This document shows, one piece after another, positions 25,506 to 34,557 of a stretch of DNA of 46,778 nucleotides. Source of the stretch: Chloroflexota bacterium (GTDB lineage Bacteria > Chloroflexota > Anaerolineae > Promineifilales > Promineifilaceae); contig JABFFZ010000044.1 of the NCBI GenBank assembly GCA_013112725.1, positions 1-46,778 on the forward strand, read 5' to 3'. A program made the position numbers and the translations under genes. Numbering within the stretch: the first letter of the stretch is position 1; each line of letters opens with the position of its first letter. Under the pieces are notes generated by a model. The model was given only the letters and a program-made list of their open reading frames with translations. It did no database searches and was not told the DNA's origin.

Positions 25506-28025
25506 GTGAACTCAAAGAACTGGGAACGATTTACACAACGCGCGCGCCGCGTGTTAAGTCTGGCGCAAGAAGAAGCCGAACGTTTAAATCACAGCTATAT
25601 TGGCAGTGAGCATGTACTCATTGGCCTGCTGCGCGAAGAAGGGGGTGTGGCCGGGCGAGTGCTGCGCGAATTAGGGTTGGATGCGGCTCGCGTCCAGGCC
25701 ATGGTGGAGCGTCTGTCTGGCGGGCCAGGAACCCGTACTCCTTTTACCAAAATTGAACTTTCGCCCAGCACCAAACGGCTGCTAGAATTGGCGGTGGAAG
25801 AAGCCCGGCGCATGGGCCAGCATTACATCAGCACGGAGCATCTGCTGCTGGGGCTGGCACGGCAAAATGAAGGACTGGCCATTGATGTGCTGCGCAAATT
25901 CGGCATCAGCCCCGAGCAAATCCGCCGCCAGACCCGGCGAATGCTAAAGGAAAGCCCGGTGGCGGCTACAGAAGCGGCCGCCCCGGCCAAACGTGGCGGC
26001 TCTACCACCAAGAAAGAGAAGAGCAAGACGCCCATGGTGGATCAATTAGCCACCGACCTGACGGCGATGGCCGAGGAAAACAAACTGGACCCGGTGATCG
26101 GCCGTAACATGGAAATTGAGCGCGTCATCCAGATATTGGCCCGGCGCACCAAAAATAACCCGGCGCTCATCGGCGAACCGGGGGTGGGTAAGACGGCCAT
26201 TATTGAAGGGTTAGCGCAGCGAATTGTAGACGGCCATGTCCCGGATATTCTGCACAACAAGCGCGTGCTGCAACTGGATGTAGGCAGCCTGGTGGCCGGT
26301 ACCATGTATCGAGGCCAGTTTGAAGAACGGCTTAAGCGCGTCATCGAAGAGTTGAAATCCAGCGACGCCATCCTTTTCATTGATGAAGTGCATATGTTGG
26401 TGGGGGCTGGGTCGGCCGGTAGTTCTGTAGATGCGGCCAATATCCTTAAACCGGCTCTGGCGCGCGGCGAATTGCAGACCATCGGCGCTACTACTCTGGA
26501 AGAGTACCGCAAATATATTGAAAGTGACGCCGCGCTGGAACGCCGCTTCCAGCCAATTTATGTAGATGAGCCTTCCCCCGAAGAGAGCATCCAGATTTTG
26601 CAAGGGATTAAGGGTGCATATGAGCAGCACCATAATCTGTTCATCACCCAGGAAGCAATTGAAGCAGCCGTCAACCTTTCCACCCGTTATGTCACCGACC
26701 GCTTTTTGCCAGACAAGGCAATTGACCTGATTGACGAGAGCGCCTCCCGTGTACGCATGTATCGTGTGCCGCAGGTGGCCGATATTCGGGAAACGTATGA
26801 CGAACTGCGCGAAATCCGGGATGAACGGACGCAATCTATCGAAGACGGCCGTTACGAATATGCGGAAGATTTGCGCACCCGCGAAGAAGAACTACAACGC
26901 CAGCTAGATACGTTGCGCGCCAACACCGAGGGCGAATACTCGGTCAGCGTGACAGCCGAAGACATTGCCGAAGTTCTGTCCATGTGGACAGGCATCCCCG
27001 TTTACCAATTCACCCACGAAGAATCCGAACGGCTGCTGCACATGGAAGACGAACTGCGCAAATCCATTGTCGGGCAGCAAGAAGCGATTGAAGCCATTTC
27101 CAAAGCGGTGCGCCGCGCCCGCGCCGGCTTGAAAGACCCCAACCGCCCCATCGGTTCGTTTATCTTCCTCGGCCCCACCGGGGTGGGCAAAACCGAATTG
27201 ACTAAGGCGCTGGCGATGTTCCTGTTTGGCAGCGAAGAAGCGCTGGTGCAACTGGACATGTCTGAATTCATGGAACGGCATAACGTAGCGCGGCTGGTTG
27301 GTTCGCCGCCCGGGTATGTGGGCTATGAAGACGCCGGACAGTTAACCGAAGCGGTGCGACGACGGCCGTATTCCATTGTCGTCTTTGATGAAATTGAAAA
27401 GGCGCACCCGGAAGCGTTTAACCTGCTGCTGCAAATCATGGAAGAAGGCCACCTGTCTGACGCCAAAGGACAAAAGGTCAATTTCCGCAACGCCATGATC
27501 ATTATGACCTCCAATGTGGGGGCCGATACCATCAAGCGCGGGCCAAATCTGGGCTTCTCTTTCCGCCGCGACGATGTGGCCGAAGAAAACCAACAGTATG
27601 CGGAAATGCAAAAGACGCTGCTGGAACAACTGAAAAAACAGTTCCGGCCCGAATTTATTAACCGTGTAGACAGCATTGTCGTCTTCCGGCAGCTAAGTAA
27701 AGAGAATATCCGGCGCATTGTGGACATTATCCTCAATGAGGTCAATGACCGGTTGGCGGATCATGAATTGACCATTGAGGCTACCGATGCCGCCCGCGAT
27801 TGGCTGGCGGAACATGGGTATGATGCGGAATTTGGGGCACGGCCGTTGCGCCGCCTCATTCAAATGGAAGTGGAAGATCGCCTGTCTGATGCCGTCTTGG
27901 CCGGTAATTTTATCGCCGGGGAAACAGTCTTCCTGGATGTTCAGGACAATACCATCCTGCTACGCCATAAAGAAGAACCGGGACCGATGCCCGAAGAAGA
28001 AGCATTGCCCATGCTGACCATGTAA
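25506..28025 (+). CDS. clpC: ClpC-type AAA+ unfoldase
   Basis: 839 residues from a GTG with GAGGT eight bases upstream. Order of parts: two Clp_N repeats (residues 1-150, [13 protein letters not shown] and [13 protein letters not shown]), first AAA+ domain with GEPGVGKTA and [13 protein letters not shown], a UVR segment ([20 protein letters not shown], near 440-475), second AAA+ domain with [22 protein letters not shown] and the GYVGYE pore loop, then the D2-small domain. It unfolds proteins for the ClpP peptidase and works with McsB/MecA-like adaptors through the UVR/linker. No mcsA, mcsB or ctsR is adjacent, unlike in Bacillus. All catalytic motifs are intact. The gene ends at a strong terminator. 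Confidence 0.96.
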   Translation: MNSKNWERFTQRARRVLSLAQEEAERLNHSYIGSEHVLIGLLREEGGVAGRVLRELGLDAARVQAMVERLSGGPGTRTPFTKIELSPSTKRLLELAVEEARRMGQHYISTEHLLLGLARQNEGLAIDVLRKFGISPEQIRRQTRRMLKESPVAATEAAAPAKRGGSTTKKEKSKTPMVDQLATDLTAMAEENKLDPVIGRNMEIERVIQILARRTKNNPALIGEPGVGKTAIIEGLAQRIVDGHVPDILHNKRVLQLDVGSLVAGTMYRGQFEERLKRVIEELKSSDAILFIDEVHMLVGAGSAGSSVDAANILKPALARGELQTIGATTLEEYRKYIESDAALERRFQPIYVDEPSPEESIQILQGIKGAYEQHHNLFITQEAIEAAVNLSTRYVTDRFLPDKAIDLIDESASRVRMYRVPQVADIRETYDELREIRDERTQSIEDGRYEYAEDLRTREEELQRQLDTLRANTEGEYSVSVTAEDIAEVLSMWTGIPVYQFTHEESERLLHMEDELRKSIVGQQEAIEAISKAVRRARAGLKDPNRPIGSFIFLGPTGVGKTELTKALAMFLFGSEEALVQLDMSEFMERHNVARLVGSPPGYVGYEDAGQLTEAVRRRPYSIVVFDEIEKAHPEAFNLLLQIMEEGHLSDAKGQKVNFRNAMIIMTSNVGADTIKRGPNLGFSFRRDDVAEENQQYAEMQKTLLEQLKKQFRPEFINRVDSIVVFRQLSKENIRRIVDIILNEVNDRLADHELTIEATDAARDWLAEHGYDAEFGARPLRRLIQMEVEDRLSDAVLAGNFIAGETVFLDVQDNTILLRHKEEPGPMPEEEALPMLTM

Positions 28026-28050
28026 TTGCTCTCCTTCCCCCCATTGCGAT

Positions 28051-28083
28051 AAAAAGCCCACAGCGAGCTGTGGGCTTTTTTTT
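28051..28083. terminator. Bidirectional intrinsic terminator between clpC and the LysM lipoprotein gene
   Basis: Perfect stem AAAAAGCCCACAGC / GCTGTGGGCTTTTT with a tight loop. The T-run on the right serves clpC and the A-run on the left serves the convergent minus-strand gene. Confidence 0.95.
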
Positions 28084-28101
28084 GATGGTCTCTCCGGTTG
28101 A

Positions 28102-28482
28102 TCATTCACAGGGGGGAATGTACAACACCTGACCAACCTTAATTAGATTATAGTTTGAAATCCGATTCGCTTTGGCAATGGCATCTACTGTGACGCCGTA
28201 TTGTTTTGCCAGAATGCCCAATGTTTCCCCTGCCTGCACAATATGCACCGACCGGGTACCACCAATAATATACAGGCTGCCGCCATAACCCATGGCGATG
28301 GGCGTAAAGGTAGCCGGTAGGGTTGGCGTAGGCGTGGCTGTGTTTGTCGGCGTGGGCGGAATGACTTCCACCACCAGTTCCGGATCGGTCGCCTGACTGC
28401 CGCCATCGCCAATTTGCCCACACGCGGCTATTAACAACGCCAATGCCAACAGGGATATTACAGCTATTGCAGGTTTTCGCAT
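28102..28482 (-). CDS. LysM-domain lipoprotein
   Basis: 126 residues from ATG 28482 with GAGGAGG five bases upstream. The signal peptide ends in the lipobox LLIAACG, so the protein should be lipid-anchored at the Cys. A Thr/Pro-rich linker (PPTPTNTATPTPTLPATFTP) leads to one LysM domain at the C-terminus (HIVQAGETLGILAKQYGVTV, then ANRI, LIKVGQVLYIP), which binds N-acetylglucosamine polymers such as peptidoglycan. Likely a cell-wall anchor. Faces clpC across the shared terminator and is divergent from the kinase gene. Confidence 0.85.
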   Translation of the reverse strand: MRKPAIAVISLLALALLIAACGQIGDGGSQATDPELVVEVIPPTPTNTATPTPTLPATFTPIAMGYGGSLYIIGGTRSVHIVQAGETLGILAKQYGVTVDAIAKANRISNYNLIKVGQVLYIPPCE

Positions 28483-28705
28483 GATGCCTCCTCGATTTGT
28501 TCTACACACCCCATCGCTACAATTCAACATAAGGTACGAAAGCCATTATAACAGAGCATGTCTGATTTTTGAAGCATAACAAATGGGTGATCGGTCATGG
28601 AAGTTGTATAGCGCATGACGCATGGCATCATACGCCATTTAAACAGCGGCCCCTTACTTCTGTACTGTTTACCTGCCTCTCCGTGAAAAAGTCGCTAATT
28701 CTGCA

Positions 28706-28733
28706 TTGTTGCCCATTAGCTGCTTCCTATACT
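28706..28733 (+). promoter_or_regulatory. Leaderless promoter of the kinase-caspase gene
   Basis: TTGTTG (28706-28711), 16 bases, TATACT (28728-28733). The ATG at 28740 is seven bases past the -10 box, so the transcript should begin on the start codon. No ribosome-binding site is present. This decides the start against a longer reading from 28569. Confidence 0.55.
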
Positions 28734-28739
28734 TTGGCA

Positions 28740-31301
28740 ATGATGGTACCTGAAACGATCGGCCGTTATCGAATTCAAGCAGAACTGGGTCGTGGTGGTA
28801 TGTCAACGGTTTATCTCGCTCATGATCCGCATTTTGAGCGGGAGGTGGCTATTAAATTACTGCCGGTGGAGTTGTCGCATCACCCCACCTTTCGCAAGCG
28901 ATTTGAACGGGAAGCCAAAGTTGTCGCCGCACTCGCCGACCCTGCCATTGTGCCTGTGTATGACTTTGGCGAAGAAAAGGGGCAGCCCTACCTGGTGATG
29001 CGCTTTATGACCGGTGGGTCGCTGGCTGAGCGGCTGCACCAGGGGCCATTGAGCCTGGTAGATGCGGCCTTTGTTCTGGGGCGATTGGCACCGGCATTGG
29101 ATGAAGTACATACCCACAAGGTGGTACACCGTGATCTAAAACCGAGCAATATCTTGTTCGACCAGCGAGGCGAACCGTATATCTCTGATTTTGGCACGGT
29201 GAAAATGACCAAGGCGACCACGCAGCTAACCGACACGGGTGGCGCCGTGGGCACACCCGCTTACATGAGTCCAGAGCAAATTCAGGGGGAGACAGAGTTG
29301 GACGGCCGTTCCGACATCTACACCCTGGGCATCATCCTCTACGAAATGCTCTCCGGCAAACATCCGTACCAATCTAACACGCCTATTGCCGTGGCCGTCA
29401 AACATATGTTTGAACCCACGCCCCGCATTCTGGACGCCCGAGCAGACCTGCCGCCGGAAATTCAGGCCATCATCAACAAGGCCATGGCCAAACAACCAGA
29501 CGAACGGTATGAAACGGCCGTCGCCTTTGCCCAGGCATTATGCGCGCTCACGCCCGACGTGGCCACAGCCACCGTTGTCGTGGAACCACCCCATGCCCAG
29601 GCGGGGCGACGACTGGCGCTGATCATCAGTAACAGCGAATACCAGGACCGAACCCTGGCCAGCCTGACCAGACCAACCGCTAACGTCCACCGGCTGGTTG
29701 ACGTGCTGCGTGACCCGCACATTGGCCGGTTTGATCAGGTCACAACGCTGGTAGATGAATCCGCCGACACCATCCGGCGGGCAATCGCTCATTTTTTTGC
29801 CGGCGGCGCTAAAGAAGACCTACTGCTGCTTTATTTCATGGGACATGCCGCCGTGGGCGCAGAAGAAAAGCTCTATCTGGCGGCCCATGACACCGAACAT
29901 AAGTTACTGCGGGCCACCGCGATCCCCGCCACCTATCTGGCCGAAATCATGGACGACAGCCCCTGTTGGCAGCAGGTGATGGTCCTGGACTGCACCTTTA
30001 GCAATGCCAGCAGCCGGGACAGCCGGGAATTGATTGGGCGGGTGGCCACAACGGATGATGCCTTTAACCGCAATGGGCACGAAAGGGTGATTCTATCGGC
30101 AGCAGACCGAGTGCATTATGAATGGCGCGATGAGGGGGTTACAGGCTCAGCCATGCCTTCGCTCTTTACCCATTTTTTCATTGAAGGGTTGAAAACGGGC
30201 GCGGCCGATCAGGATCGCAACGGCCGTGTGACCATTGATGAGGTTTTTACCTACATTCACGAGCAATTACAGCGCAAAACATCGCAAAATGGGACACGGC
30301 CGTATAAATGGGCTTCCTTTGCCTACCAGGATGCCAGCCGTATTGTGATCGGCCATCATCCACAAACGCCGCCCCCCACACCCGTCCTGCCCCTGCTGCC
30401 CCCACCTGCTGCCGCACACCAGACGTCTGTCTCTCGTGAAAAACCGGCGCTACTTTTGGCGCTGCTTCTGGTAATTCTGCTTGCCATGGGTGGCGGCTGG
30501 GTCTGGCAACAATATCTTTCACCGCCAACGGCTAATGCGGCAGCCGCTATCGTTGCGCCTACGGCTACACCAACGGAAACAACGCCACCGCCGGCTGCCA
30601 CTCCCCAACCGACACAAACGGCCACGGCCACTTCGGCTGTACTCAGTGGCAGCGTACCCAGCCACACCCCAACGCCAATAGCAACAGCCGTGCCTGCCCA
30701 ACCGGCCACGCCTACCACTCAGGCCACTACTACCCCGGTGGCAGTGGCGCATCTGGCCTCCAGCCTCTTCACCGAACCAGATGCCAACGCGCCCGAAATT
30801 ACCTTCATCGGCATTGGCGAGACAGTAGTCGTCATGGGACGTTCCGAAAACGGCGAATGGCTCTTTGTGGAAAACAGCGAGGGCGCACAGGGTTTTGTCC
30901 ATGCGCCGCGCCTGGATTGGGCCGGGCAAACAGACACGCTGCCGGTGATAGAGACGGTTGTTACCACCATACCTCTATCTGCCCTCTCCCCTACACCCAC
31001 CATGACTTGCCAGCCCGGAGGCTGCCCCCTCTTATCGCTGGATATATACCCCATCAATACCCCTCGCTGCGAGAACAACATTTACTACCGGACTGTTTTT
31101 ATGCTGGGGCACGGCGGCAACGGCCGTTACACCTACTATTGGAACGGGCAAAAAATGGCCGGGCCGCTGCTGAATAATGGGTTTGGTTTTGAAGTCAGCA
31201 GCCCCGATCAATCACCGGTCATTGGCATCGGTAAAATCGTTTCCGGGGATGGTCAGGCCGTAGAAAAAGAGCTTTTTGTGTCAGACTTCGGCTGCCAGTA
31301 A
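28740..31301 (+). CDS. Ser/Thr protein kinase - caspase-fold - transmembrane - SH3-like fusion
   Basis: About 853 residues. The kinase domain (first 270 residues) has LGRGGMSTVY, the ATP Lys in REVAIKLL, HRDLKPSN, DFG and GTPAYMSPEQ, so it should be active. A caspase-like (C14) domain follows: RLALIISNSEYQ, DLLLLYFMGHAAVG, VMVLDCTFSNAS and VILSAADRVHYEW. The His of GH is present (29844-29846), but the expected catalytic Cys of D-x-C appears as Thr (D-C-T, 29988-29996) with a Cys one place earlier. The domain may therefore be inactive or shifted. One membrane span (ALLLALLLVILLAMGGGWVW), a Thr/Pro-rich linker, an SH3b-like domain (ITFIGIGETVVVMGRSENGE) and a Cys-rich beta end complete it. The SH3 part should face the wall, coupling it to signalling. 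Confidence 0.85.
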   Translation: MMVPETIGRYRIQAELGRGGMSTVYLAHDPHFEREVAIKLLPVELSHHPTFRKRFEREAKVVAALADPAIVPVYDFGEEKGQPYLVMRFMTGGSLAERLHQGPLSLVDAAFVLGRLAPALDEVHTHKVVHRDLKPSNILFDQRGEPYISDFGTVKMTKATTQLTDTGGAVGTPAYMSPEQIQGETELDGRSDIYTLGIILYEMLSGKHPYQSNTPIAVAVKHMFEPTPRILDARADLPPEIQAIINKAMAKQPDERYETAVAFAQALCALTPDVATATVVVEPPHAQAGRRLALIISNSEYQDRTLASLTRPTANVHRLVDVLRDPHIGRFDQVTTLVDESADTIRRAIAHFFAGGAKEDLLLLYFMGHAAVGAEEKLYLAAHDTEHKLLRATAIPATYLAEIMDDSPCWQQVMVLDCTFSNASSRDSRELIGRVATTDDAFNRNGHERVILSAADRVHYEWRDEGVTGSAMPSLFTHFFIEGLKTGAADQDRNGRVTIDEVFTYIHEQLQRKTSQNGTRPYKWASFAYQDASRIVIGHHPQTPPPTPVLPLLPPPAAAHQTSVSREKPALLLALLLVILLAMGGGWVWQQYLSPPTANAAAAIVAPTATPTETTPPPAATPQPTQTATATSAVLSGSVPSHTPTPIATAVPAQPATPTTQATTTPVAVAHLASSLFTEPDANAPEITFIGIGETVVVMGRSENGEWLFVENSEGAQGFVHAPRLDWAGQTDTLPVIETVVTTIPLSALSPTPTMTCQPGGCPLLSLDIYPINTPRCENNIYYRTVFMLGHGGNGRYTYYWNGQKMAGPLLNNGFGFEVSSPDQSPVIGIGKIVSGDGQAVEKELFVSDFGCQ

Positions 31302-31302
31302 A

Positions 31303-31376
31303 ATCGGGGAATCCGTAATCGGTTATCGGTAATCCGTAATCGGACTTCGGGTTACGGATGACGGGCATCGGGCTTC
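31303..31376 (+). repeat. GTAATCGGTTATCGGTAATCC-type repeat before lysA
   Basis: Units AATCCGTAATCGGTTATCGG, then CTTCGGGTTACGGATGACGG, fill the gap to lysA and leave no ribosome-binding site before its ATG. Confidence 0.75.
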
Positions 31377-31381
31377 AAACT

Positions 31382-32683
31382 ATGGCAGCTTTTCGTTATC
31401 AAGACAATCAACTTTGGTGTGAAGATGTGCCGTTGGCGGAAATCGCTACGGCCGTAGGCACACCCATTTATATTTACAGTCAGGCGGACTTGCAAGAGCG
31501 GGCGGTAGCATTTGTTACGGCCGTACCATCCGCCAATACCCTCGTCTGTTATGCCGTGAAAGCCAATAACAATCCGGCCATTTTAGGGCTGCTGCGGCAG
31601 GCAGGTCTGGGTGCAGATGTGACCAGCGGCGGTGAACTGTTTCTGGCATTACACGCCGGTATCTCACCTGACAAGATCATTTATTCCGGCGTGGGCAAAC
31701 GGCGCGACGAAATTGAAATGGCGCTGGATGCCGGAATTCGCGCCTTGCACGTGGAATCGGCGATGGAGTTAGAAGCGATTGCCGCCATCGCCGGCGAACG
31801 GCAGCAGGTGGCACGTATCGGCGTGCGCGTCAACCCGGATATCCATGCCGAAACGCACCCTTACATGACCACCGGCGAGAAGTGGCACAAATTTGGCGTG
31901 ACCCCGGAAACGGCCGTCGCCCTCCTGCACACCGCCCGCGAACACCCCGCCCTGCACCCGATTGGTCTGGCGGCGCACATTGGCTCGCAGATCACGGCAG
32001 TGCCTCCCTTTGTGCAATCCGCTCACTTCCTGGTGCAAATGGCCGATGAGCTAGCCACCAGCGGCATCCGGCTGGAGTATGTGGATGTGGGTGGGGGATT
32101 AGGGATTGATTATGAAGATTGGCGATTGGGGATTGGAGATCCGCCTCAACAATCTCTAGTCCCTAATTTCCAATCTCCCCATATCTTTGAGTGGGTCACG
32201 GCCGTTACCCAGCCTATTCTCGCCGCCGGATATGGTGTGGTCATGGAACCAGGCCGGTCCATTGTGGGGCCAACAGGCTGCCTGCTCACCCGCGTTACCT
32301 ACACCAAAAGCCAGGGCGGGACGCAATTTGCCATTGTGGACGCGGGGATGAGCGACCTGATTCGCCCCACCCTGTATGATGCTTACCATCCCGTTTTGCC
32401 CGTTACTCGGGCAGCCGCTGAAGCGTCACCCGCCCCCTACACCATCGTCGGCCCCATTTGCGAAACGGGCGACTGGCTGGCAAAGGAACGCAGCCTACCG
32501 GCACTGAAACCAGGCAATGTGCTGGCGATCATGCAGGCAGGCGCTTATGGCTATGCGATGGCATCTAATTACAACGGCCGTCTCAAACCGGCTGAAATCC
32601 TGGTTAACGGGAACCGCTTCACCCCCATCCGTAAACGGCAAGATTACACCCACCTGCTCGACGGCTGTCAAGCACCTGAGTAA
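31382..32683 (+). CDS. lysA: Diaminopimelate decarboxylase
   Basis: 433 residues from ATG 31382. The PLP-dependent enzyme makes L-lysine from meso-diaminopimelate. The Lys that binds PLP is in CYAVKANNNP. Further motifs are GLGADVTSGGEL, the GVGKRRDEIEMAL turn, GVRVNPDI, HKFGVTPETA, AAHIGSQIT, YVDVGGGLGIDY, MEPGRSIVGPTG, and the active-site GPICETGDWLAKER with Cys at the position used by the family. The last block is AYGYAMASNYNGRLKPAEILV. Directly after GGGLGIDY a loop of about 25 residues (DWRLGIGDPPQQSLVPNFQS) is read from a GATTGG repeat kept in frame. The region varies in the family, so activity is probably kept. Confidence 0.95.
   Translation: MAAFRYQDNQLWCEDVPLAEIATAVGTPIYIYSQADLQERAVAFVTAVPSANTLVCYAVKANNNPAILGLLRQAGLGADVTSGGELFLALHAGISPDKIIYSGVGKRRDEIEMALDAGIRALHVESAMELEAIAAIAGERQQVARIGVRVNPDIHAETHPYMTTGEKWHKFGVTPETAVALLHTAREHPALHPIGLAAHIGSQITAVPPFVQSAHFLVQMADELATSGIRLEYVDVGGGLGIDYEDWRLGIGDPPQQSLVPNFQSPHIFEWVTAVTQPILAAGYGVVMEPGRSIVGPTGCLLTRVTYTKSQGGTQFAIVDAGMSDLIRPTLYDAYHPVLPVTRAAAEASPAPYTIVGPICETGDWLAKERSLPALKPGNVLAIMQAGAYGYAMASNYNGRLKPAEILVNGNRFTPIRKRQDYTHLLDGCQAPE
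32098..32180 (+). repeat. GATTGGCGATTGGGGATTGG repeat in frame inside lysA
   Basis: GATTGGCGATTGGGGATTGG and then the complement-like CTAGTCCCTAATTTCCAATC form an imperfect hairpin of the same family as 20530-20622. No stop codon is created. Confidence 0.85.
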
Positions 32684-32689
32684 CCTGCA

Positions 32690-32750
32690 GTCCCACGAAA
32701 AAATCCGTGATTCTCCGCTCAATCCGTGTCATCCGTGGTGAATAAATCCG
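32690..32750. repeat. ATCCGTGTCATCCGTGGTG-type repeat, overlaps the DUF971 gene end
   Basis: AAATCCGTGATTCTCCGCTC and AATCCGTGTCATCCGTGGTG; on the minus strand it supplies the last codons (FTTDDTD) and the stop of the DUF971 gene. Confidence 0.75.
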
Positions 32751-33060
32751 GGTCAGACTGGCGCAGATAATCCCACGTATAAATGCCCGTATAATGCCCA
32801 TCGCTCCACTGGAATTGCAGCGCGTAGCTGCCCACCGCTTGAATCTGTTCAATGGTCACCCCTTCATTGGGTGTATGGCGCATGGTCTCCAGGTCGGGCG
32901 GCGTGCCCATGTAAAGATGCCCTCCTTTGCACTCCACACAGGGACAGTTGGCGCGCAGCCCAGCGTAGGGTAGGCGGCTGGTGTGCCCGTCATCCCACTG
33001 GATAATCAATAAGCGTTGGGTTTTATCGGCGGTCACGGCCGTTGCTTTTATCGCTGCCAT
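32719..33060 (-). CDS. DUF971 (GBBH-like N-terminal domain) protein
   Basis: 113 residues from ATG 33060 behind AAAGGAG. The fold-defining parts are LLIIQWDDGHTSRLPYAGLR, a Cys motif CPCVECKGGH, then IQAVGSYALQFQWSDGHYTG and IYTWDYLR, as in DUF971 proteins and the N-terminal domain of gamma-butyrobetaine hydroxylases. In that domain the Cys and His hold a metal ion (zinc or an Fe-S cluster). Stand-alone forms occur near Fe-S cluster genes such as apbC in other bacteria. Here none is adjacent. The last seven residues are repeat-coded. Confidence 0.8.
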   Translation of the reverse strand: MAAIKATAVTADKTQRLLIIQWDDGHTSRLPYAGLRANCPCVECKGGHLYMGTPPDLETMRHTPNEGVTIEQIQAVGSYALQFQWSDGHYTGIYTWDYLRQSDPDLFTTDDTD

Positions 33061-33335
33061 CGGTTTCTCCTTTTTTCAGCATGAGCCATATTTTCAGCCA
33101 TCAGGCGTGGTTGGGCAACGGCCGTTGCCCATCGCCCAAACAACCATCTCCATAAATTTTTCTCCCGGTAAAACCAATGGCTACTATTCACGCCAATTAT
33201 GAGCATAGGCCTCGATAACGGCCGTTTCTCTGGCTTTATATAAAAATAGGTGTATGCTGTGTCCTGTTATATTGGTGTCCGGAGTAGGAACAGAAATGAA
33301 CCGGTGCCGGCTTTTAGTTTAGGAGACAGAGTAAA

Positions 33336-33689
33336 TTGTCCAAAAAATTGTATGTAGGAAATTTGTCGTTTGACGCCACCGAAGATCAAGTTCGTGAAAT
33401 GTTCGCTGAGCATGGCGCCGTGGAGTCCGTAGCTATGATTACAGACCGGGATACCGGCCGCTTTCGTGGCTTTTGTTTTGTAGAGATGGAAACATCAGCC
33501 GCTAATGCCGCAATCAAAGCGTTGGATGGCAAAGATATGGACGGCCGTGACCTGCGCGTCAACGAAGCCAAACCGCGTGAAGAACGTTCGGGTGGTGGTG
33601 GGCAGCGAAGTGGCGGCTCGCGCGGTGGTCAATACGGCGACAACCGTAACCGTCGCAATGACAACTCAAGTGGGAACCGTCGCTGGTAG
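33336..33689 (+). CDS. RRM-type RNA-binding protein with Gly/Arg-rich tail
   Basis: 117 residues from a TTG start (33336) with AGGAGA nine bases upstream. One RRM domain fills residues 3-80: RNP2 is LYVGNLSF and RNP1 is RGFCFVEM, both complete, with an acidic loop DRDTGRF. The tail is rich in Gly, Ser, Arg and Asn (GGGGQRSGGSRGGQYGDNRN). This is the architecture of the cold- or stress-induced small Rbp proteins of cyanobacteria and Chloroflexota. The 275-bp leader region before it has no gene; it holds two ACGGCCGT copies. The gene ends 60 bp before a terminator. Confidence 0.9.
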   Translation: MSKKLYVGNLSFDATEDQVREMFAEHGAVESVAMITDRDTGRFRGFCFVEMETSAANAAIKALDGKDMDGRDLRVNEAKPREERSGGGGQRSGGSRGGQYGDNRNRRNDNSSGNRRW

Positions 33690-33748
33690 CCACCAGCCAT
33701 TATGAACCACCCCTAAACAGGGCAGCCTGTTCATAAGCAAATATCCAG

Positions 33749-33787
33749 ACGGCCGTTTCGGGAAAATCCCCAAGCGGCCGTTTTTTT
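33749..33787 (+). terminator. Intrinsic terminator built on the ACGGCCG palindrome
   Basis: ACGGCCGtTTcGGG pairs with CCCcAAgCGGCCGT around the loop AAAAT, followed by a run of T. The minus-strand methyltransferase stop lies inside the T-run. Confidence 0.85.
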
Positions 33788-34442
33788 ATGCCAACGCCTG
33801 GCTGCTGACCTTCTCTCTACCTGCCCCAAACAGGCCAATATTTTGCCCTTTGAAGTTCAGGCGAAACGGCCTCACCGTGTGCCCCCAATGCAGCACGTAG
33901 GCCGCCAGACTTTCCAGCCAATGTTCGCCGGCAGGCGGCACAAATGGCTCGCCGATGACACAACATGGAAACAGCACAAAAGTACAACCAAACTGGGCCG
34001 CTGCATCAATAATTTCGATATTGCAACCGTGCGCATGCATCCCTACCAACAGGTCAAACGATTCAGCCATCTCTCTGGTAAATGGTTTGTTGATGTGGGG
34101 CACGTAATCCGTTTGTGCCAGCTTCACCCGCTGGCCGGTGGCTATATCTTTATATTTTTCGTTAAGCGGCTGATAGTGGGGATCAATTACGGTAACTTGC
34201 CAGCCACTTTCTTGCAACAGGTAAGCCAGCAGCCCCTTACCCCCGGCAATATCTGCTACCCGGCAAGGGGTAAAATGCGCTACCAACCAGCGGTGCAGCA
34301 GTTGAAAGCGAAACTTTTTCATTTTGCGCAGTTCCTGAGGGTCAGTTAAACCCGCGCCTCCGGCCAAACCGGCCGTTCCTGCCAGTTGTTCCAGTTTCAC
34401 AAACAGGTCTTGCCCAAATTCCCGATCTTTGTGTTTTACCAT
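33786..34442 (-). CDS. SAM-dependent methyltransferase (class I fold)
   Basis: 218 residues from ATG 34442 (a TTG at 34490 is less likely). The glycine loop is RVADIAGGKGLLAYLL, the acidic end of strand 2 is VTVIDP, and the motif-IV region is FDLLVGMHAHGCNIEIID. CTFVLFPCCVIGEP follows, with a CC pair. This looks like the METTL25/TRM13-like group of methyltransferases; the target is unknown. N-terminal helices (LRKMKKFRFQLLHRWLV) precede the Rossmann core, as in these families. Divergent from the ArsR gene; 115 bp between the starts hold the ArsR promoter and operator. Confidence 0.75.
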   Translation of the reverse strand: MVKHKDREFGQDLFVKLEQLAGTAGLAGGAGLTDPQELRKMKKFRFQLLHRWLVAHFTPCRVADIAGGKGLLAYLLQESGWQVTVIDPHYQPLNEKYKDIATGQRVKLAQTDYVPHINKPFTREMAESFDLLVGMHAHGCNIEIIDAAAQFGCTFVLFPCCVIGEPFVPPAGEHWLESLAAYVLHWGHTVRPFRLNFKGQNIGLFGAGREKVSSQALA

Positions 34443-34503
34443 TACCTGATTATCTTTGTGTTTGCCTATTGGTTCAATCTTGGAGATCAAACAAATAGAA
34501 CAC

Positions 34504-34532
34504 TTGTTTTATATCCAAACTTATGGTACAAT
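34504..34532 (+). promoter_or_regulatory. Promoter of the ArsR-SRPBCC-VOC cluster
   Basis: TTGTTT (34504-34509), 17 bases, TACAAT (34527-34532), 25 bases before the ArsR ATG. The expected start is near 34539, inside the operator. Confidence 0.7.
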
Positions 34533-34535
34533 ACT

Positions 34536-34553
34536 TGTAACCAATTGGTTACA
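34536..34553. promoter_or_regulatory. Perfect 18-bp palindromic operator, probable ArsR binding site
   Basis: TGTAACCAATTGGTTACA is perfectly self-complementary, lies just behind the -10 box and ends four bases before the ArsR start codon. Position and symmetry fit autorepression by the winged-helix dimer encoded downstream. Confidence 0.8.
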
Positions 34554-34557
34554 TATA

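Noticed and set aside
26211..26834. 207-codon minus-strand frame inside clpC
   Set aside because: Antisense to conserved AAA+ sequence with no recognisable domain and no ribosome site.
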